Assembly (NCBI RefSeq): GCF_000002985.6
Contig: NC_003284.9
Coordinates: 3,906,001-3,970,000, forward strand
Source of the DNA: Caenorhabditis elegans
Lineage: Eukaryota; Nematoda; Chromadorea; Rhabditida; Rhabditidae
Reading direction: 5' to 3'
Length of the DNA stretch: 64,000 nt
The translations under genes and the position numbers were made by a program. Positions within the stretch are counted from its first letter, which is position 1, and each line of letters starts with the position of its first letter. The notes below the pieces were generated by a model, which did not search any database, was not told the DNA's origin, and saw only the letters and a program-made list of their open reading frames with translations. Below are positions 1 to 11,312 of the stretch, in pieces.

Positions 1-750
1 GACAAAACACTGTAGAACTTTGTGCTCTAGCTCAAAAGTTGCCTAGGATACTTGAGAAGTACTCTTGTGTTCAACCATCTTCACACGTTTAATAATAACT
101 TAAATAATATTAATGATTGTAAACCAAAATATTTTAAGACAAGTGGCCGGTTGAATCGAAATCCGTGGATGCCTAAAACTAAAGGTTAGGCGTGCTTTGA
201 CGTGTGCCAATATCATTACTTTCATTTTCCAAACCAAAAGCGGAATACAATAGTGCTGTGTTTTTGACGTGTCCATACTCTCTTTCTCTTCATTTTCACC
301 TATTTCCCAAACCTATATGATTTCGAGTTTTTCTCTTTTCCCTTGGTGAAAACTTGCATAGTCCTGAATGAACTGAGCACCCCAAAGTTGTTTTCTTCAT
401 TGGTGGGATTGATGATTATTTCTTTGTAGGTCAATGGGTTTGGCTGCCTAACTAAAACCATCACGCATTTTCTAAACTTTGCTATAGTTTGGTTACGTCT
501 TTTCTGATACTTTTTTTTTTGGAATTTTGAAGTTGTCAATGATTTTACTTTTCATTCTATCCAAATATGTTAGATATTTCTTTTGCACTAACTCAAAAAA
601 ACTGAACTGAAAAAATGTGGAGTTTCTTAATATTGTTAAAACAAAAACAAAAATAATTATACTTTCCAGAACCAAAAAAAGTGAATTTTTATCACGCATG
701 TGCGTGTTTTTTGGGTGATATTGTGATAAACACTGTTGCCTCATTTCCAG
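1..750. other. intronic or upstream sequence left of the first exon
   Basis: No convincing coding exon is visible. The stretch is AT-rich and open frames here (for example 300-539 on the minus strand) lack splice or codon support. It is probably an intron of the gene whose 3' exons begin at 751 or 814. Confidence 0.5.
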
Positions 751-813
751 CATTTGGCATTTACATCCTCCTGTCAATTCCGTGTTCGGTAATTAATCAA
801 TACTTTTTTTTAG

Positions 814-1191
814 ACTTCCTCAAATGTATTATCCGACTGTCACAGGACTGGTCAATCCGTTGATGGCACAACAAGGAGCCGCTGCTCAGCAACAATTGTT
901 CGATTATAATGCTCTGGCCGCAGTAATGAACCCACAAGCTGCCGCCGCTTATGGTATTCAGTCCCAAGGAAAATGTATGTTCGACGATAGGAAGTTAAAA
1001 TTAAATAAAAATTTTTTTTTTTCAAATTTAATAAAACATTTTCAGTCGCAGCCGCCCCTACAACAATTGAGCAATACGCCGCCTATCCAGCAGGATACGG
1101 CCTAGTTCCCCAATCTGCCTACAATATTGGAAACCCACAGTTGCAACAATTAGCTGCCGCACAACAACAGCTTGAGCATCAACGTGTCTAG
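814..1191 (+). CDS. sup-12: 3' exons of Gln/Ala-rich RNA-binding protein, probably SUP-12 (partial)
   Basis: Two 3' exons, 814-974 and 1046-1191 (TAG at 1189-1191), join cleanly in phase. They encode a low-complexity C-terminal tail rich in Gln, Ala, Tyr and Pro, with segments such as LMAQQGAAAQQQLFDYNALA and QQLAAAQQQLEHQRV. The upstream RRM exons must lie left of the window, because exon 814 starts in phase 2. A further small open exon at 751-788 has good splice signals and a compatible phase, so it may be an additional or alternative exon. The tail resembles that of RBM24/RBM38-type proteins. C. elegans sup-12, a muscle splicing regulator, maps to this part of X by my recollection of gene order with adt-1 and lin-18. 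The symbol therefore rests partly on context, since no RRM is visible here. AATAAA follows at 1651. Confidence 0.55.
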
Positions 1192-1650
1192 AATCCTAAT
1201 AATATTCTTCAATTTGTCATTCACTCATTCATAAAACCGATTGTCATTGTCGTCCCAGCAATAATTCGCCAACTGATTTTGCCAATAGAGAACATAGGTA
1301 TTTGCCCGAGTTATACTGATAATTTTACAACTTTGTCCTACCCAAATATCAGATTCTTACGCAAATCAAACAGTTCTATCTAGTCTTCCAATTTCAACTT
1401 TATTCCCATATACTTTACAATTTTAGTCACAGTTCTTTTTGATTTTGTCAATTTTTTTCTTATTCATTTCAAATTACAAATCTCTGATGTGGGTTTCTAC
1501 ACGTTCGATGTTTTTTCTTCTCAATTTTTTCCCGAAACGCCAGAGTTGCCTGATTTTAATGTGCCATTTGCACATCCTCATTGAATTTGCAAATTAATTT
1601 CATATGGTGAGTTCGTAATAGTCGTACATGTTCCTGCATTTAATGTTTAC

Positions 1651-1656
1651 AATAAA
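1651..1656 (+). promoter_or_regulatory. poly(A) signal AATAAA of the sup-12-like gene
   Basis: AATAAA lies 460 bases after the TAG at 1189-1191, giving a 3' UTR of roughly 0.5 kb. The next gene converges from the other strand and its stop codon is at 1996, so the two 3' ends do not appear to overlap. Confidence 0.55.
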
Positions 1657-1995
1657 CCGATTTCAAAACCTAATCACGTGTGATGCAGAAACTGGAAGTA
1701 GTTGTAATGAACGGGGGTTTAAACAGAAGGCAGATGGATACAACAGGAACTAGTTGCAGCATTAGGTCATCTTGGCAAACAGTAAGAAATAATGCAATAC
1801 TATATTGTAGTTTCGTAGATCGAATTTAAAACAAAAAATACAGTACTAGGCAGAATGATACTTTTAGAATGAATGATAATTTTTTGACGAATTTTTTCCA
1901 TCCAAAAAAATAGGGAAAAGAACCTGTGAAAGAAGAAAAAACTGGCTCTGAAAATATAATATCCTGACTGATTGAAGTTGTCGATCCTGTAAATT

Positions 1996-4900
1996 CTAAA
2001 ACTGATAGTAGTGGTAGTAGATGACATTGAACACTTCCGAATGACATTTCAGGCTGAAAATTAAAAAAAATTGAAATGCCTTGAGAAACCATCTACAAAT
2101 AGTAAATAGTAGAATAACTAACCGAAATGAGGGTAGAGAATAATTATTTTAAGCTGCTCGAGACATTTTGGCCACCACTGAAAACAAAACGTTATAAAAT
2201 TAAACTACCGTTCCAAATATCCCATCTCTCAATTTTAAAACCCTTTTTAAAGCACGATAGAATGATTAAATTTTTAAAATATTCTGAAACTTTTTCGAAT
2301 GAAGTTCAAAGACTAGAAAGTCTAACAATATTTAAAATTGAGTATGGTGAGGGGATTTTGTTTATAAATCTTCGCATTCTTAGATATCTAATTAGAAATT
2401 TAAAACAAATGAGGAGATAATAATACAGGGTGGCCTATAATTATGCGGACCGAGTTGCTCTCACAAAAATATGTTTTTTTCTCGCCTGACAAATTTTAAA
2501 TTTTTGTTTTATTTGTTCATTGATAGCTGACATGTTTTCCTATTAGCTAACTTTAAAAAAATGTGATTTGTTAAACTACGCAATCTAGGCAGAGTCGTCA
2601 AACTAGCATCATCTCCCACACTGACGACTCTTTGACACGCATCGATTTTTGAGTGTGGAAATTTCGAAACCGATCTTTTCTACAGTAATGTATACATTTT
2701 GGAAGCGAAAAATATATTTTAATAAATGTTGAAGTATATGGAATTGGTTCCATGAAATTCCAGCTCCTGTTGGGTGATTGTTTGACAGTAACTACAGCCG
2801 ATTTTACAAGGAGTTCAATAGCTAGTGACAGTTTTTGGTATATATCAGCCATAAAATGAGATAAGCACATAATTGTTGCCACAAGGAAAGAAAAATATTA
2901 GTAGAATCATATGGCTATTTATCAAAACATTCACTTTTTACATAACTGATGTGCCAAGTGGAACGTCGGCTTTCTGATGTTCTTGATTTGTCTCCCTTCA
3001 ATCAATGACCACATCAATGTCAGATGAAAACATTTATGAATTTTATTGCAAAACGGATTCTCAGAAAAAAGTCAATCCAAATATGATTGCTAAAGTGATG
3101 ATATTTGCAATAGAACCTAGAAATGACAACAAAAAGGAGAACACCAATGAGTTGCGTGCCAACGTCAAAATTTTTTAGGAATGTCAGCAGGCCTGTAGAA
3201 TTTCACAAGCGGAAAATTTGAAAGTTTGACAACAAATTTTGTTCCTTAGAAAATTTGAAATAAAATATGTGTTGTTATCATATTTTTGAATGTTCCAATC
3301 AGATTTTATGAGTACGACTTGCGGTCCGCATAGTTATGGGCCACCCTGTATTAACTGAATCTTGTACGATGTTGGTTTGACGGGACCCAAGTGTGGTTGA
3401 CAGCTCACGGGTGATTTGGAAAGGATCCGTTGCCATGGCTTTCTGCAACGTGTCCAAATCCAATTTATGGGGTCTCAGAGTCTTCGAGAGAAAAGTCGTC
3501 CTTCTCGAAGCTTTGGAACCAATTGCGTATGATATTATAGTAGGGGACATGTGAATCATAAACATTCTTGAGGAGACTTTCCGATTCCTTCATCGTGGTA
3601 TGAGAGAGAAAGAGGTACATCAAACCATATCGGATGTGGATCGCACTAGGGACATACATCGTTGGTTAACTAACTTCAGGCCAGAGGGAAGGGAATGAGG
3701 TGTTGCTTACAATGAAGTTCCTACTCTTGTTGTTATTCACTAGCAACGAGGGAATACCAAAGTGCAACTGTGGCGAGCGGTGGAAAAGCAAACCCAGTTA
3801 TAAAGACTTCCGGACCAACCTAATACTTACACGTGTAAGACACATTTCAGCGTATTCTCGAGACTTTCAGGTTTATCCATGTTAGCAAAAATGTGATAAG
3901 TGGAAAATGCAACGGACAACATCAAGAGACTATAATAAAGTCGGGCATATAGACTGAAATAATCTGATTCTAGATTTGGTCTTAAAAGAGAGGTTTACTT
4001 ACATATCAACTTCATGTTCTGATGAATCGTCGAAAATGCTAGATCGTCTCGGTTCCACCATAACAGATTCCATCTCTTCGGTTCCACGAAGTTCTGAACA
4101 GAGTATAGTCGATTGTTTAGCTCTGAAAATAGTTGTTTTAGTTCATTTTGAAAATGAAAAATTCTCACAATTCACCAATTGGAAGAGATTTCAAATCATT
4201 CAAGACATTGGCAGAGTAACATGCAGAAGCAACCAATGTTGCTGAAAATCAATTTATTGTTCAAAATGAGAATATATTTAGTTTTTAAGATAGTTTTCTT
4301 TATTTAAAGAAAACATTATGTATTGCTCATTCACACAGTTACAGTTGACGTTAATAAAAACGAAAAATAAAGTCTTGCACAACATTTACCATTTTTCATT
4401 GGAGATAGAGATACATAAACAGCCTGACATAGATGAATGAAGACGATAAAAATCCAGAAGATGACTCGGAAGTATTTTTCTCTTTTACTTCGTAGGTTAA
4501 TTTCACAAACGCCTGAAAAACAAGTCAGTTTGAATGGATATTTGGACTGGCAGACTTATGTTTTCCTATTAATCTAATGTTCAAATCAATTCAAGTTCAA
4601 TTATAGCAATATATGGCTGTTGTTAAACTACACCGGTCCCAGTACTCACTCAACTTTTTTTTTAAACTCAATTCTGATCACACAGTAAAAATCATTTTTT
4701 TGAAGAACACCAAGTTTGGGTTTTATTTTCTTTGAATTCTCAAACCGCTTAAGCTTCGAATGCTAAACAGGCGTTAAAACATTGAAACGAAGCGAGTAAC
4801 AAAAAGATATAAAATCATTTTGGCACTGGAGCTCATGCTGTCAGATTTTACTTCAGTAAACGAATGACATGATGTGGTTTCAGCATGAGTTTGGCAAAAT

Positions 4901-5380
4901 TTAGTATTGCTATTTATATTAGATGCACAAACCTAATCCTCCGATTGATGTCACTACAGAGTATATCAAAATGTTCAATAGAACAACATTCTCAACAAAT
5001 TTGATATCTGATTTCGCGGTATCTATAAAAATTGAAAAAATTAAGTCGTAAAATACTCTGTTACCTGGAAAAATGGTCATAATTAAACCAGCCAAGTTAA
5101 GCCACATCAACATTCTAATTTCACAGTTCAATATTTTCATCCATTTGCGCATTGGTGTAGCGCTGAAATTTTTAAGTTGATTTTTGTTGGAAGAATTTGT
5201 TCTGATTTCGAACACTAACTCAATTACGGCACTATCTCTAACCATCAAAATACTCAAGAAGGTCACAATTGTTAACGTCAGTTCCATTGCAGTGAAGGCT
5301 ACATAAGAAGGCCCATACAACTGCAGCCGTTCAATAATTTCATTACTATCAAACCCTTCTATATCTAACCAAACGCTCAT
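1996..5380 (-). CDS. multi-pass membrane protein, nematode family, 281 aa
   Basis: Eight exons on the minus strand: 5380-5220, 5162-5065, 5022-4933, 4512-4390, 4241-4169, 4122-4003, 3953-3831 and 2053-1996. Intron phases are 2,1,1,1,2,2,2 and every junction keeps the frame. The start at 5380 follows an acceptor (TATTTTTCAG) by six bases, which fits trans-splicing. Hydrophobic segments lie near residues 27-47, 70-86, 98-116, 128-150 and 225-245, with an acidic Ser/Glu-rich loop around 185-215 (MVEPRRSSIFDDSSEHEVD). I do not recognise the family. The gene at 14.4-17.6 kb has the same order of hydrophobic segments and the same intron phases, so the two are paralogues on opposite strands. The first two introns (57 and 42 nt) are in-frame and stop-free. 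The last intron is about 1.8 kb and filled with transposon sequence, so the assignment of the 58-nt last exon is the weakest part. Confidence 0.7.
2426..3348. mobile_element. TA-flanked terminal-inverted-repeat element, 923 bp
   Basis: The ends are near-perfect inverted repeats: CAGGGTGGCCTATAATTATG at 2426, and on the other strand CAGGGTGGCCCATAACTATG at 3348. Similarity extends about 27 bp, through GCGGACCG. TA dinucleotides flank both ends (2424-2425 and 3349-3350), as for Tc1/mariner-class insertions. I see no intact transposase inside, so this is probably a non-autonomous copy. It lies in the last intron of the 281-aa membrane protein gene, next to a separate mariner remnant. A lone end of the same type (GGACCACCCTGTA) occurs at 10862-10878. 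Confidence 0.75.
3353..3823 (-). pseudogene. mariner transposase N-terminal fragment with one terminal repeat
   Basis: On the minus strand a typical mariner end (TTAGGTTGGTCCGGAAGT) begins at about 3822. It is followed by a broken reading frame (3659 down to about 3350) resembling the N-terminal DNA-binding region of mariner transposases: HIRYGLMYLFL, then IIRNWFQSFEKDDFSLED. The frame is lost after SLED and resumes in another frame with LDTLQKAMATDP. The catalytic DDD domain and the second terminal repeat are missing. The fragment ends where the 923-bp element begins, so that element may have inserted into it or replaced the rest. It is dead as a transposase gene and sits inside the last intron of a host gene on the same strand. 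Confidence 0.7.
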
Positions 5381-5667
5381 TAATCACCTGAAAAATACAT
5401 AACACATTAAAGCGAGAAAAAGCACGAAACTTTTTGAGACTAAATAGGTTATGATGAAAAAAATCGATACTTGTGAACAGCAGAAACCATGGCCTTTAAC
5501 GTTGGGTGCATAACGCGCTATCCAGAAAAACACAAAAACACAAAAACAAAACACACAGGCACACTGCTTACTATTAGTAGACCTCTGACAGTGTTGTTTT
5601 GAAGATTATGTAGGTCCGACGCGCATGGTGACTGCTGTACACAAATATAGACTGTTTTTCATTATTA

Positions 5668-7320
5668 TTAGGTCGGTCAATAAGTTTTGTCGTTGTTTCT
5701 CAAATTGATTTTTCTTAGAGAATTTTTTTGTGGTTATATAGAAGACTGTTAGTGATGACAAGCCCAACAATATCAGCTACATCGGACTACTTCCAGATAT
5801 TTTAAATCTCAGAACTGTGTGTATTAGACAGTTAGTTGAATGAAAATCTGCAATTAAAGACCCATGCGTATCTTTTTGGTTGCGATACATTCATTAAACT
5901 GACCAGAAATACTTGCAAAATTGACTTTTTAAACTTTGAAGGACACTAACTTCCGTAACATGCAAGAAACAAAAAAGTGACCAATTACAATATTGATACG
6001 CATATCAATTACTACATTTTATCGTTTTTTATCTTAACCTGTTGCTACGTTACAGTTAGTTAAAGCAAGCTTAGTGCAAGTTACAATAAACACCCTTTTT
6101 TCAAGATTTTCACCTCTAACTCCAAAACCAGTTGTTTGACAAAACCTTTGTCAACAGATGAAACAATAACTCTTTAATCTTTTACATTTTTTTGTTGCAA
6201 ATTTTGTCATATCTTGAGTGTTGGAAAAGATGTGTGGCATTTAAGCAAACTTGTCCAAATCAGAACATTGGAGTTGTTTTTTCCATTTTCAATAAACTAC
6301 GCTTTTTTTGCTTTGATGATTAATATTTTTGTAAAAACCTGAGATATGACAAAAATTTTCAACCACAAAAATGTGTAAAATTAAAAATTATGATTTATGT
6401 GTTGACAAAACTTTTGACAAACAACTGGTTTTGGAGTTACGAGCGAACAGCTAGAAAAAGGTGTTTATTGAAACTTGTACTTAGCTTGCTTCAACCAACT
6501 GTAACTTAGCAGCGGGTTAAGATAAATAAAAGTGGTAAACTGATAAAATGTAGTAATTGATGTGCTTATTAATATTGTTATTGATCACTTTTTTGTATCT
6601 TGTTTGTATCAAATTTTAAAAAGTCATTTTTGCAAGCATTTTTGTTACTTTAATGAATGTACTCGGCATTTGGCTCCAGCGTCTTGCCCAAGTTCGGGCC
6701 GAAAAATATTAACCTGGATCAGAAATTGGCTAAACTTGGGCAAAGGTTGAGCAAGACTTTGGCCAAACTTGGATTTATGCTGCGCCAAAGATTAACCCAA
6801 GTTTGACCCAACTCTTGCCAAACTTTTGCCCAAGTTTAAAACAAAACAAGAAAAGTTCCGGCCAAAGTTTGGGAAGAGTTGGATCAAACTTGGGTTAATC
6901 TTTGGCGCAGCATAAATCCAAGTTTGGCCAAAGTCTTGCCCAACTTTTGTCCAAGTTTAACCAACTTCTGATCCATGTTAATAATTTTCCGGCACAACTT
7001 GGGCAAGAAGCTGGAGCCAAATGTCGAGTAGCGCAATCAAAAGAGTATGAAGAGTATGCAGAATTGCAGATTTTCATTCAACTATCTGTCTAATACATCA
7101 GGACATATAAACTGTTTCTTTTTGCCAAAAAATTTTAAAAAAATCGAGAAAAAATTTTTATCTCGTCATCACAGTTCTGAGATTTAAATTATCTGGAAAT
7201 AGTCCGATATGGCTGATATTGTTGGGCTTGTCATTACTAACAGTCTTCTATATAAACAGAAAAGTATCTAAGAAAAAATCAAAACTGAGAAACAACGACA
7301 AAACTTATTGACCGACCTAA
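5668..7320. mobile_element. composite mariner-type foldback element, 1.65 kb, with nested palindromes
   Basis: The outer ends are inverted repeats starting TTAGGTCGGTCAATAAGTTT, with TA duplicated on both sides (5666-5667 and 7321-7322). The arms extend about 170 bp (5668-5845 against 7150-7320). Inside lie two more palindromes: arms about 5950-6180 against 6405-6660, and about 6658-6800 against 6880-7035. The last has ends around GGCATTTGGCTCCAG. No transposase frame is visible. This looks like a non-autonomous mariner-derived element that absorbed other foldback elements. It lies between the membrane protein gene ending at 5380 and the secreted protein gene at 8.8 kb. Confidence 0.75.
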
Positions 7321-8161
7321 TAATATGTCAAGTGATGTCTGCATATGTTTTTTCTGTACTTGTGTATGTATGTCTTATATCCCCGCTATTTTAAAAATTA
7401 ATTGTTTAACTTATAAGATTAAAAACGTGTAGAATGATATTGTATTTTTAGGCTTACTATTAGGAAAACACAACTCCTAACCCTAACGAGGAGAGTGTGT
7501 ATCGCGTTTAATTTGAACATCAAAATTAATGGAAATATGATAAATTTCAAAAATGGCGGGGGTATTAAACACGTACCATTTTTTCTTATTCTCAGCATTT
7601 ACTGCTAACTCATTAATTGTATTATATACTTTACAAGCAATTCTCCGGTTTCTGGTGGATTTAAGTTAGGTCTTTGAGCGGGTTCATTTATACATATGAT
7701 TTTTCCTATCTAGCCGCTTTGTTGGTGTTTTTGGTGTTTCCGTTGACAGGAACATATTCTTCAAAAGATATGTAAGTTTTTGATATCAGGCCAAAGTTGT
7801 TCAACAAAAAAAGTATCAAGGAAACAATTTCAGCACAGAAACAGTTACTGAATGGATCAATAAACATATTCTGAAACCAACCGTTTGGCATGGCTTAAAA
7901 TAACCGCCTTAATTATGTTTGTAATAATATATTAATATTAACTCATCCTTGCAATATGAGGCCCAATGAAAAGTCAAAAAAAAAACGGAAGAAGACGCGA
8001 TTAACTGGTGTTACTGAAAATGTATAGCTTTTTACTCATATTTAAAATACCGTATACACTGTTTTAGAATGTATGTAAAAACTAATGTTTTAATTTTGAT
8101 TCCTGCTTGATACACAGCTCAATAATTACAGTATAGTTTTTTTTTTAATCTTTGAATGACT

Positions 8162-8325
8162 ATTACGGGACGATGAGATCATGAAAATGCCTACTTTTCT
8201 GGCGGCAAATATCTCGTAGTGAAGGGACCTGCGTCTCTCTTCGCTACATGCTCTCTCGCAGCCGCGGCCTGCCAACATTTTCGCGCCAGTAAATAGGCAT
8301 TCTCATGATCTTATGATCCTGTAAT
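8162..8325. mobile_element. short MITE-like inverted repeat element
   Basis: Arms of about 42 bp (8162-8204 and 8284-8325) are inverted copies beginning ATTACGGGAC / ATTACAGGAT and ending in CTGGCG. The middle is GC-rich. At about 164 bp with no coding capacity it fits a small MITE. Confidence 0.65.
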
Positions 8326-8474
8326 ACTTACTGATTTTTAATCTTGTTAGATATTTTAAATTTGCTCAAAACCCTCATTGAAGATTAAAAAAGATCAAAA
8401 CGTTGTTAACGTTTTCTGTCGGGGCCGAAGCACACCAGGTCTGTAGAGGATGTGCCGAAGAGTCATCATTCAGA

Positions 8475-8545
8475 CTGCAGCGGGGATTGAACCAGAGTAC
8501 GAGGACCGAAGTACCGCACACTACCACTCAACCACACAGCTGTTG
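8475..8545 (-). repeat. tRNA-like sequence with A- and B-box motifs (pseudo-tRNA or SINE-like)
   Basis: Read on the minus strand, TGGTTGAGTGGTAG fits an RNA polymerase III A box and GGTTCAATCCC is a perfect B box about 35 bases further on. The acceptor and anticodon stems do not fold into a canonical cloverleaf in my hand check, so this is unlikely to be a functional tRNA. A tRNA-derived repeat is the simplest reading. Confidence 0.45.
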
Positions 8546-8827
8546 TTGGGGCTTTGGAGGTACGGGTAATTCAAAACATACCTTTTCTCCTCTAACAGTG
8601 GTCTCGCGAGATACATGTTGCTGCGTGAAAGGTGCGGTGGCCGGTGTAATGCGGACTAGAATACCAAGCGCGGAAAATAATAATTACTGAAACAGTTTTG
8701 ACTGCTCCCTTCTGTTATATTCACAGTTCTCTTTCGCGGTGATAAACATGGTCAAAAAAAAAATATCCATGGATCAAATATTATTTATTATTAACAACTA
8801 AAATACGTTTAGTTAACAACAATTGAT

Positions 8828-9828
8828 TTATGCTTTACAACAATTGGATCCACATTGACTGTAACTTGGTGGGCACATGCATGAATTCGGTCCACATTTT
8901 GATATCACCTTATCTCCTTGAGTTATTGTTATTTTGATCAAGCATTTGCAGGGTACAACATCAGTCGGAGTAGTAGTAGTTGGAACTTCTGGTACAGGCG
9001 TTGGCACAGTTTCTGGTGGTGGAGTTGGCAGGTCATCTCTCTGTGGAACTGGAGAAGAAGCAGGGGTGTCAACGCAGGTTGGAGCACATGTTGGCATACA
9101 TTGAGCAGTGCATGATGGAACGACTGGGTAGTAAGCAATTCCGTATGGTTGATATCCACTGACTGCCACCGGGGCCGGAGCTACCACAGGTTGCGGAGCA
9201 ACTGGAGCAACTGCTACAGAAGACCGAATTTGATAAGGATACTCTTCTACAGCAGACCCATATGGTTGATATCCACTAGCTGATGGATAATGAGCAACAA
9301 GGCATGATGGCAGGCAAGATGGCATACATTGCTGAGAACACTGGAGCTGGGCAATTGGAGCAACTGCTGAAAGTGCTGGAGCACGGAGATATACCGGTAT
9401 TTGCTGAAAGAAATGTGTATCAAAAATTGGTGTATTATCAGTGGGAATTTTCTTCTAAATACATTCTTGATTGTACAACCTAACTAAATATCATAACTGA
9501 ACAATCCTTTAATTTAATTTTTCAACATTATTTCATATTTGATTTCGTGACTTCGTGACGTTGGAAAAAAATGGTAGTTGAAAACTGAGTTAATTTGAAA
9601 AATAATCTTCTTCAATCGTCTTGCAAATGAATAAATTGAAAACAAGTGTGTAATCTTAATTTATCAAATACGTTTCATATTGTATTATTCATTACATATT
9701 AAGCTATCAAGTGGCACCAATACAGAGTGCATTTTAAATCAATTACGCAAAAATTTAATTTTTGAAAAAAAATCAAAACTCACCGCCGCAGCCAATGGCA
9801 AACAAATAAGAAGCAAATTATGAATCAT
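8828..9828 (-). CDS. secreted Cys/Pro-rich protein, 206 aa
   Basis: Two exons: 9828-9784, coding for a signal-peptide-like start (MIHNLLLICLPLAAA), and 9403-8828. They are joined in phase 0 with donor GTGAGT and acceptor TTTCTTTCAG. The mature part has two Cys clusters of the form QC-x3-C-x3-C (QCSQQCMPSCLPSC and CTAQCMPTCAPTC). It also has two copies of SGYQPYG, a Pro/Thr-rich linker (residues about 125-160), and a C-terminal eight-Cys segment beginning CKCLIKITITQG and ending CGSNCCKA. There are no transmembrane segments beyond the signal. I do not recognise the family. The composition suggests a secreted structural, cuticle-associated or defence-type protein, but nothing in the sequence decides among these. 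Confidence 0.75.
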
Positions 9829-11302
9829 AGCCCGAAAAACGGAGTGATACTTCTCACACTTCCTGTGATGTGCTTTTATAGAAACTACGGCACAGGTGTC
9901 CGGTTTCGATAATCTCTGATACTAATACAATTCCTAAATGGATCATCTGCTCACTGATACCGGTCTCCTTATTGACTTTTTGTTTCCGTCATCTCATTCG
10001 AGAGGTTAGCAGCCGTCTGGTCAGCACCCTGAGAATGGTTTGGAAAATGGAAAAAAAAACAAACGGGTGTTTACTAAATTTTTATAAGGTTAAGGTCGAA
10101 TGAAAGAAAATGAGATACAGTGGTTTCTCTATTTATTTTGCATGCAAAAAATTGCTGAAATTTCTAGAAAATACATTCAGCCTGACAATGAATCAGTGAA
10201 AGACTATTAGAGGCTGCCATAATCAAATAGGAAATATGGTATGTGAAAACCAAACTCAGAGAGCCAAAACATGCCAAATAAGAAAGCTGACAAGAACTTT
10301 CAGAACAGAAATTATCCGAACCCAATGCTCGATGAAATTAGAGTGAGTTAAAAAAATAAAAGTATACCGTATATTCTCTATTAGTGCTGCATGCAGCACT
10401 AATTTCCAGGCCTACTTTGAATGCAGCACTATTAGAGACTGCAGTGCTACTGGAGATGAAGCACTAATAGAGAATATACGGTATAAACAAAAAGTTACCA
10501 AAATACCCTGGTTTTTAGTTTGAATGTAATGAAACCTTACGTTATTTGATTACATTGTCTGATATTCTGATTCGAAAAAAGCTTTGATTCATATAAAGTA
10601 ACCAGACTATTCCATTTCTTGTCTATCCCCAAATTAATGTAGTATGTTTTTGTTTGTAAAGTGTAACAAAAACTGCAGCAGTAATCAATTTCAGAACTTC
10701 AAGGATTCAAAGTATGCAGTTTGTCAAAACTGAACCCGTTGTCACAAGTCAGGATTTTGTTTGAATGGTAAATTTTTATGTCTATTATCAAGAACATATT
10801 TCAATTATCCATGAATCCGTTTCTCAACGTTTCCCAGAAAGCGTAACTCAGGTCACCATAATTTTGGACCACCCTGTATATTACGTCACAGAATTATTCA
10901 ATTCAAAAACATAACTGTTCCTTTCACTCAGTTCCGATTTTGTTTTGAGTCACAAATACCAAGGTCAAATATTTCTATCTTTTTCCACATTTCTATCTTA
11001 TGCTTTTCTCTCACACTTATCTCAACCATTATGCAAATGGTCGAACGGTTTTTAACAGGATTGATCTGGAATGGATGCACATGAGTCATCCTAAAAGAGA
11101 GGGCACACACGGGCACCATTGACACTTTTGCCTAGTCGTTAACAAAATTTTGGCAGACCTCCCGAATGTATCTCTAATTTTTCCTCTCTAACTCTCACTA
11201 ATTCATATGCACTATTTTCTCCTGTACCACCTAACATTTCCATTTATCCTTGATTTTCACCCTGCAAGCTTTTGTAACAAGTTACTGACATTTGACTTAC
11301 AG
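9829..11302. other. intergenic stretch with repeats, no gene seen
   Basis: Contains the palindrome at 10364-10484 and a lone TIR end at 10862-10878. The rest is AT-rich. It should hold the promoter of the secreted protein gene (upstream of 9828 on the minus strand) and that of the gene starting at 11313. Confidence 0.5.
10364..10484. repeat. palindromic MITE with ATACCGTATATTCTC ends
   Basis: Arms TACCGTATATTCTCTATTAG (10365) and its reverse complement ending at 10483 enclose smaller internal repeats of GCAGCACTA. The element is about 120 bp. A relative with TACCGTATTTTCCC ends occurs in adt-1 intron 1 at 25828-26002. Confidence 0.75.
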
Positions 11303-11312
11303 CTCTCTACCA

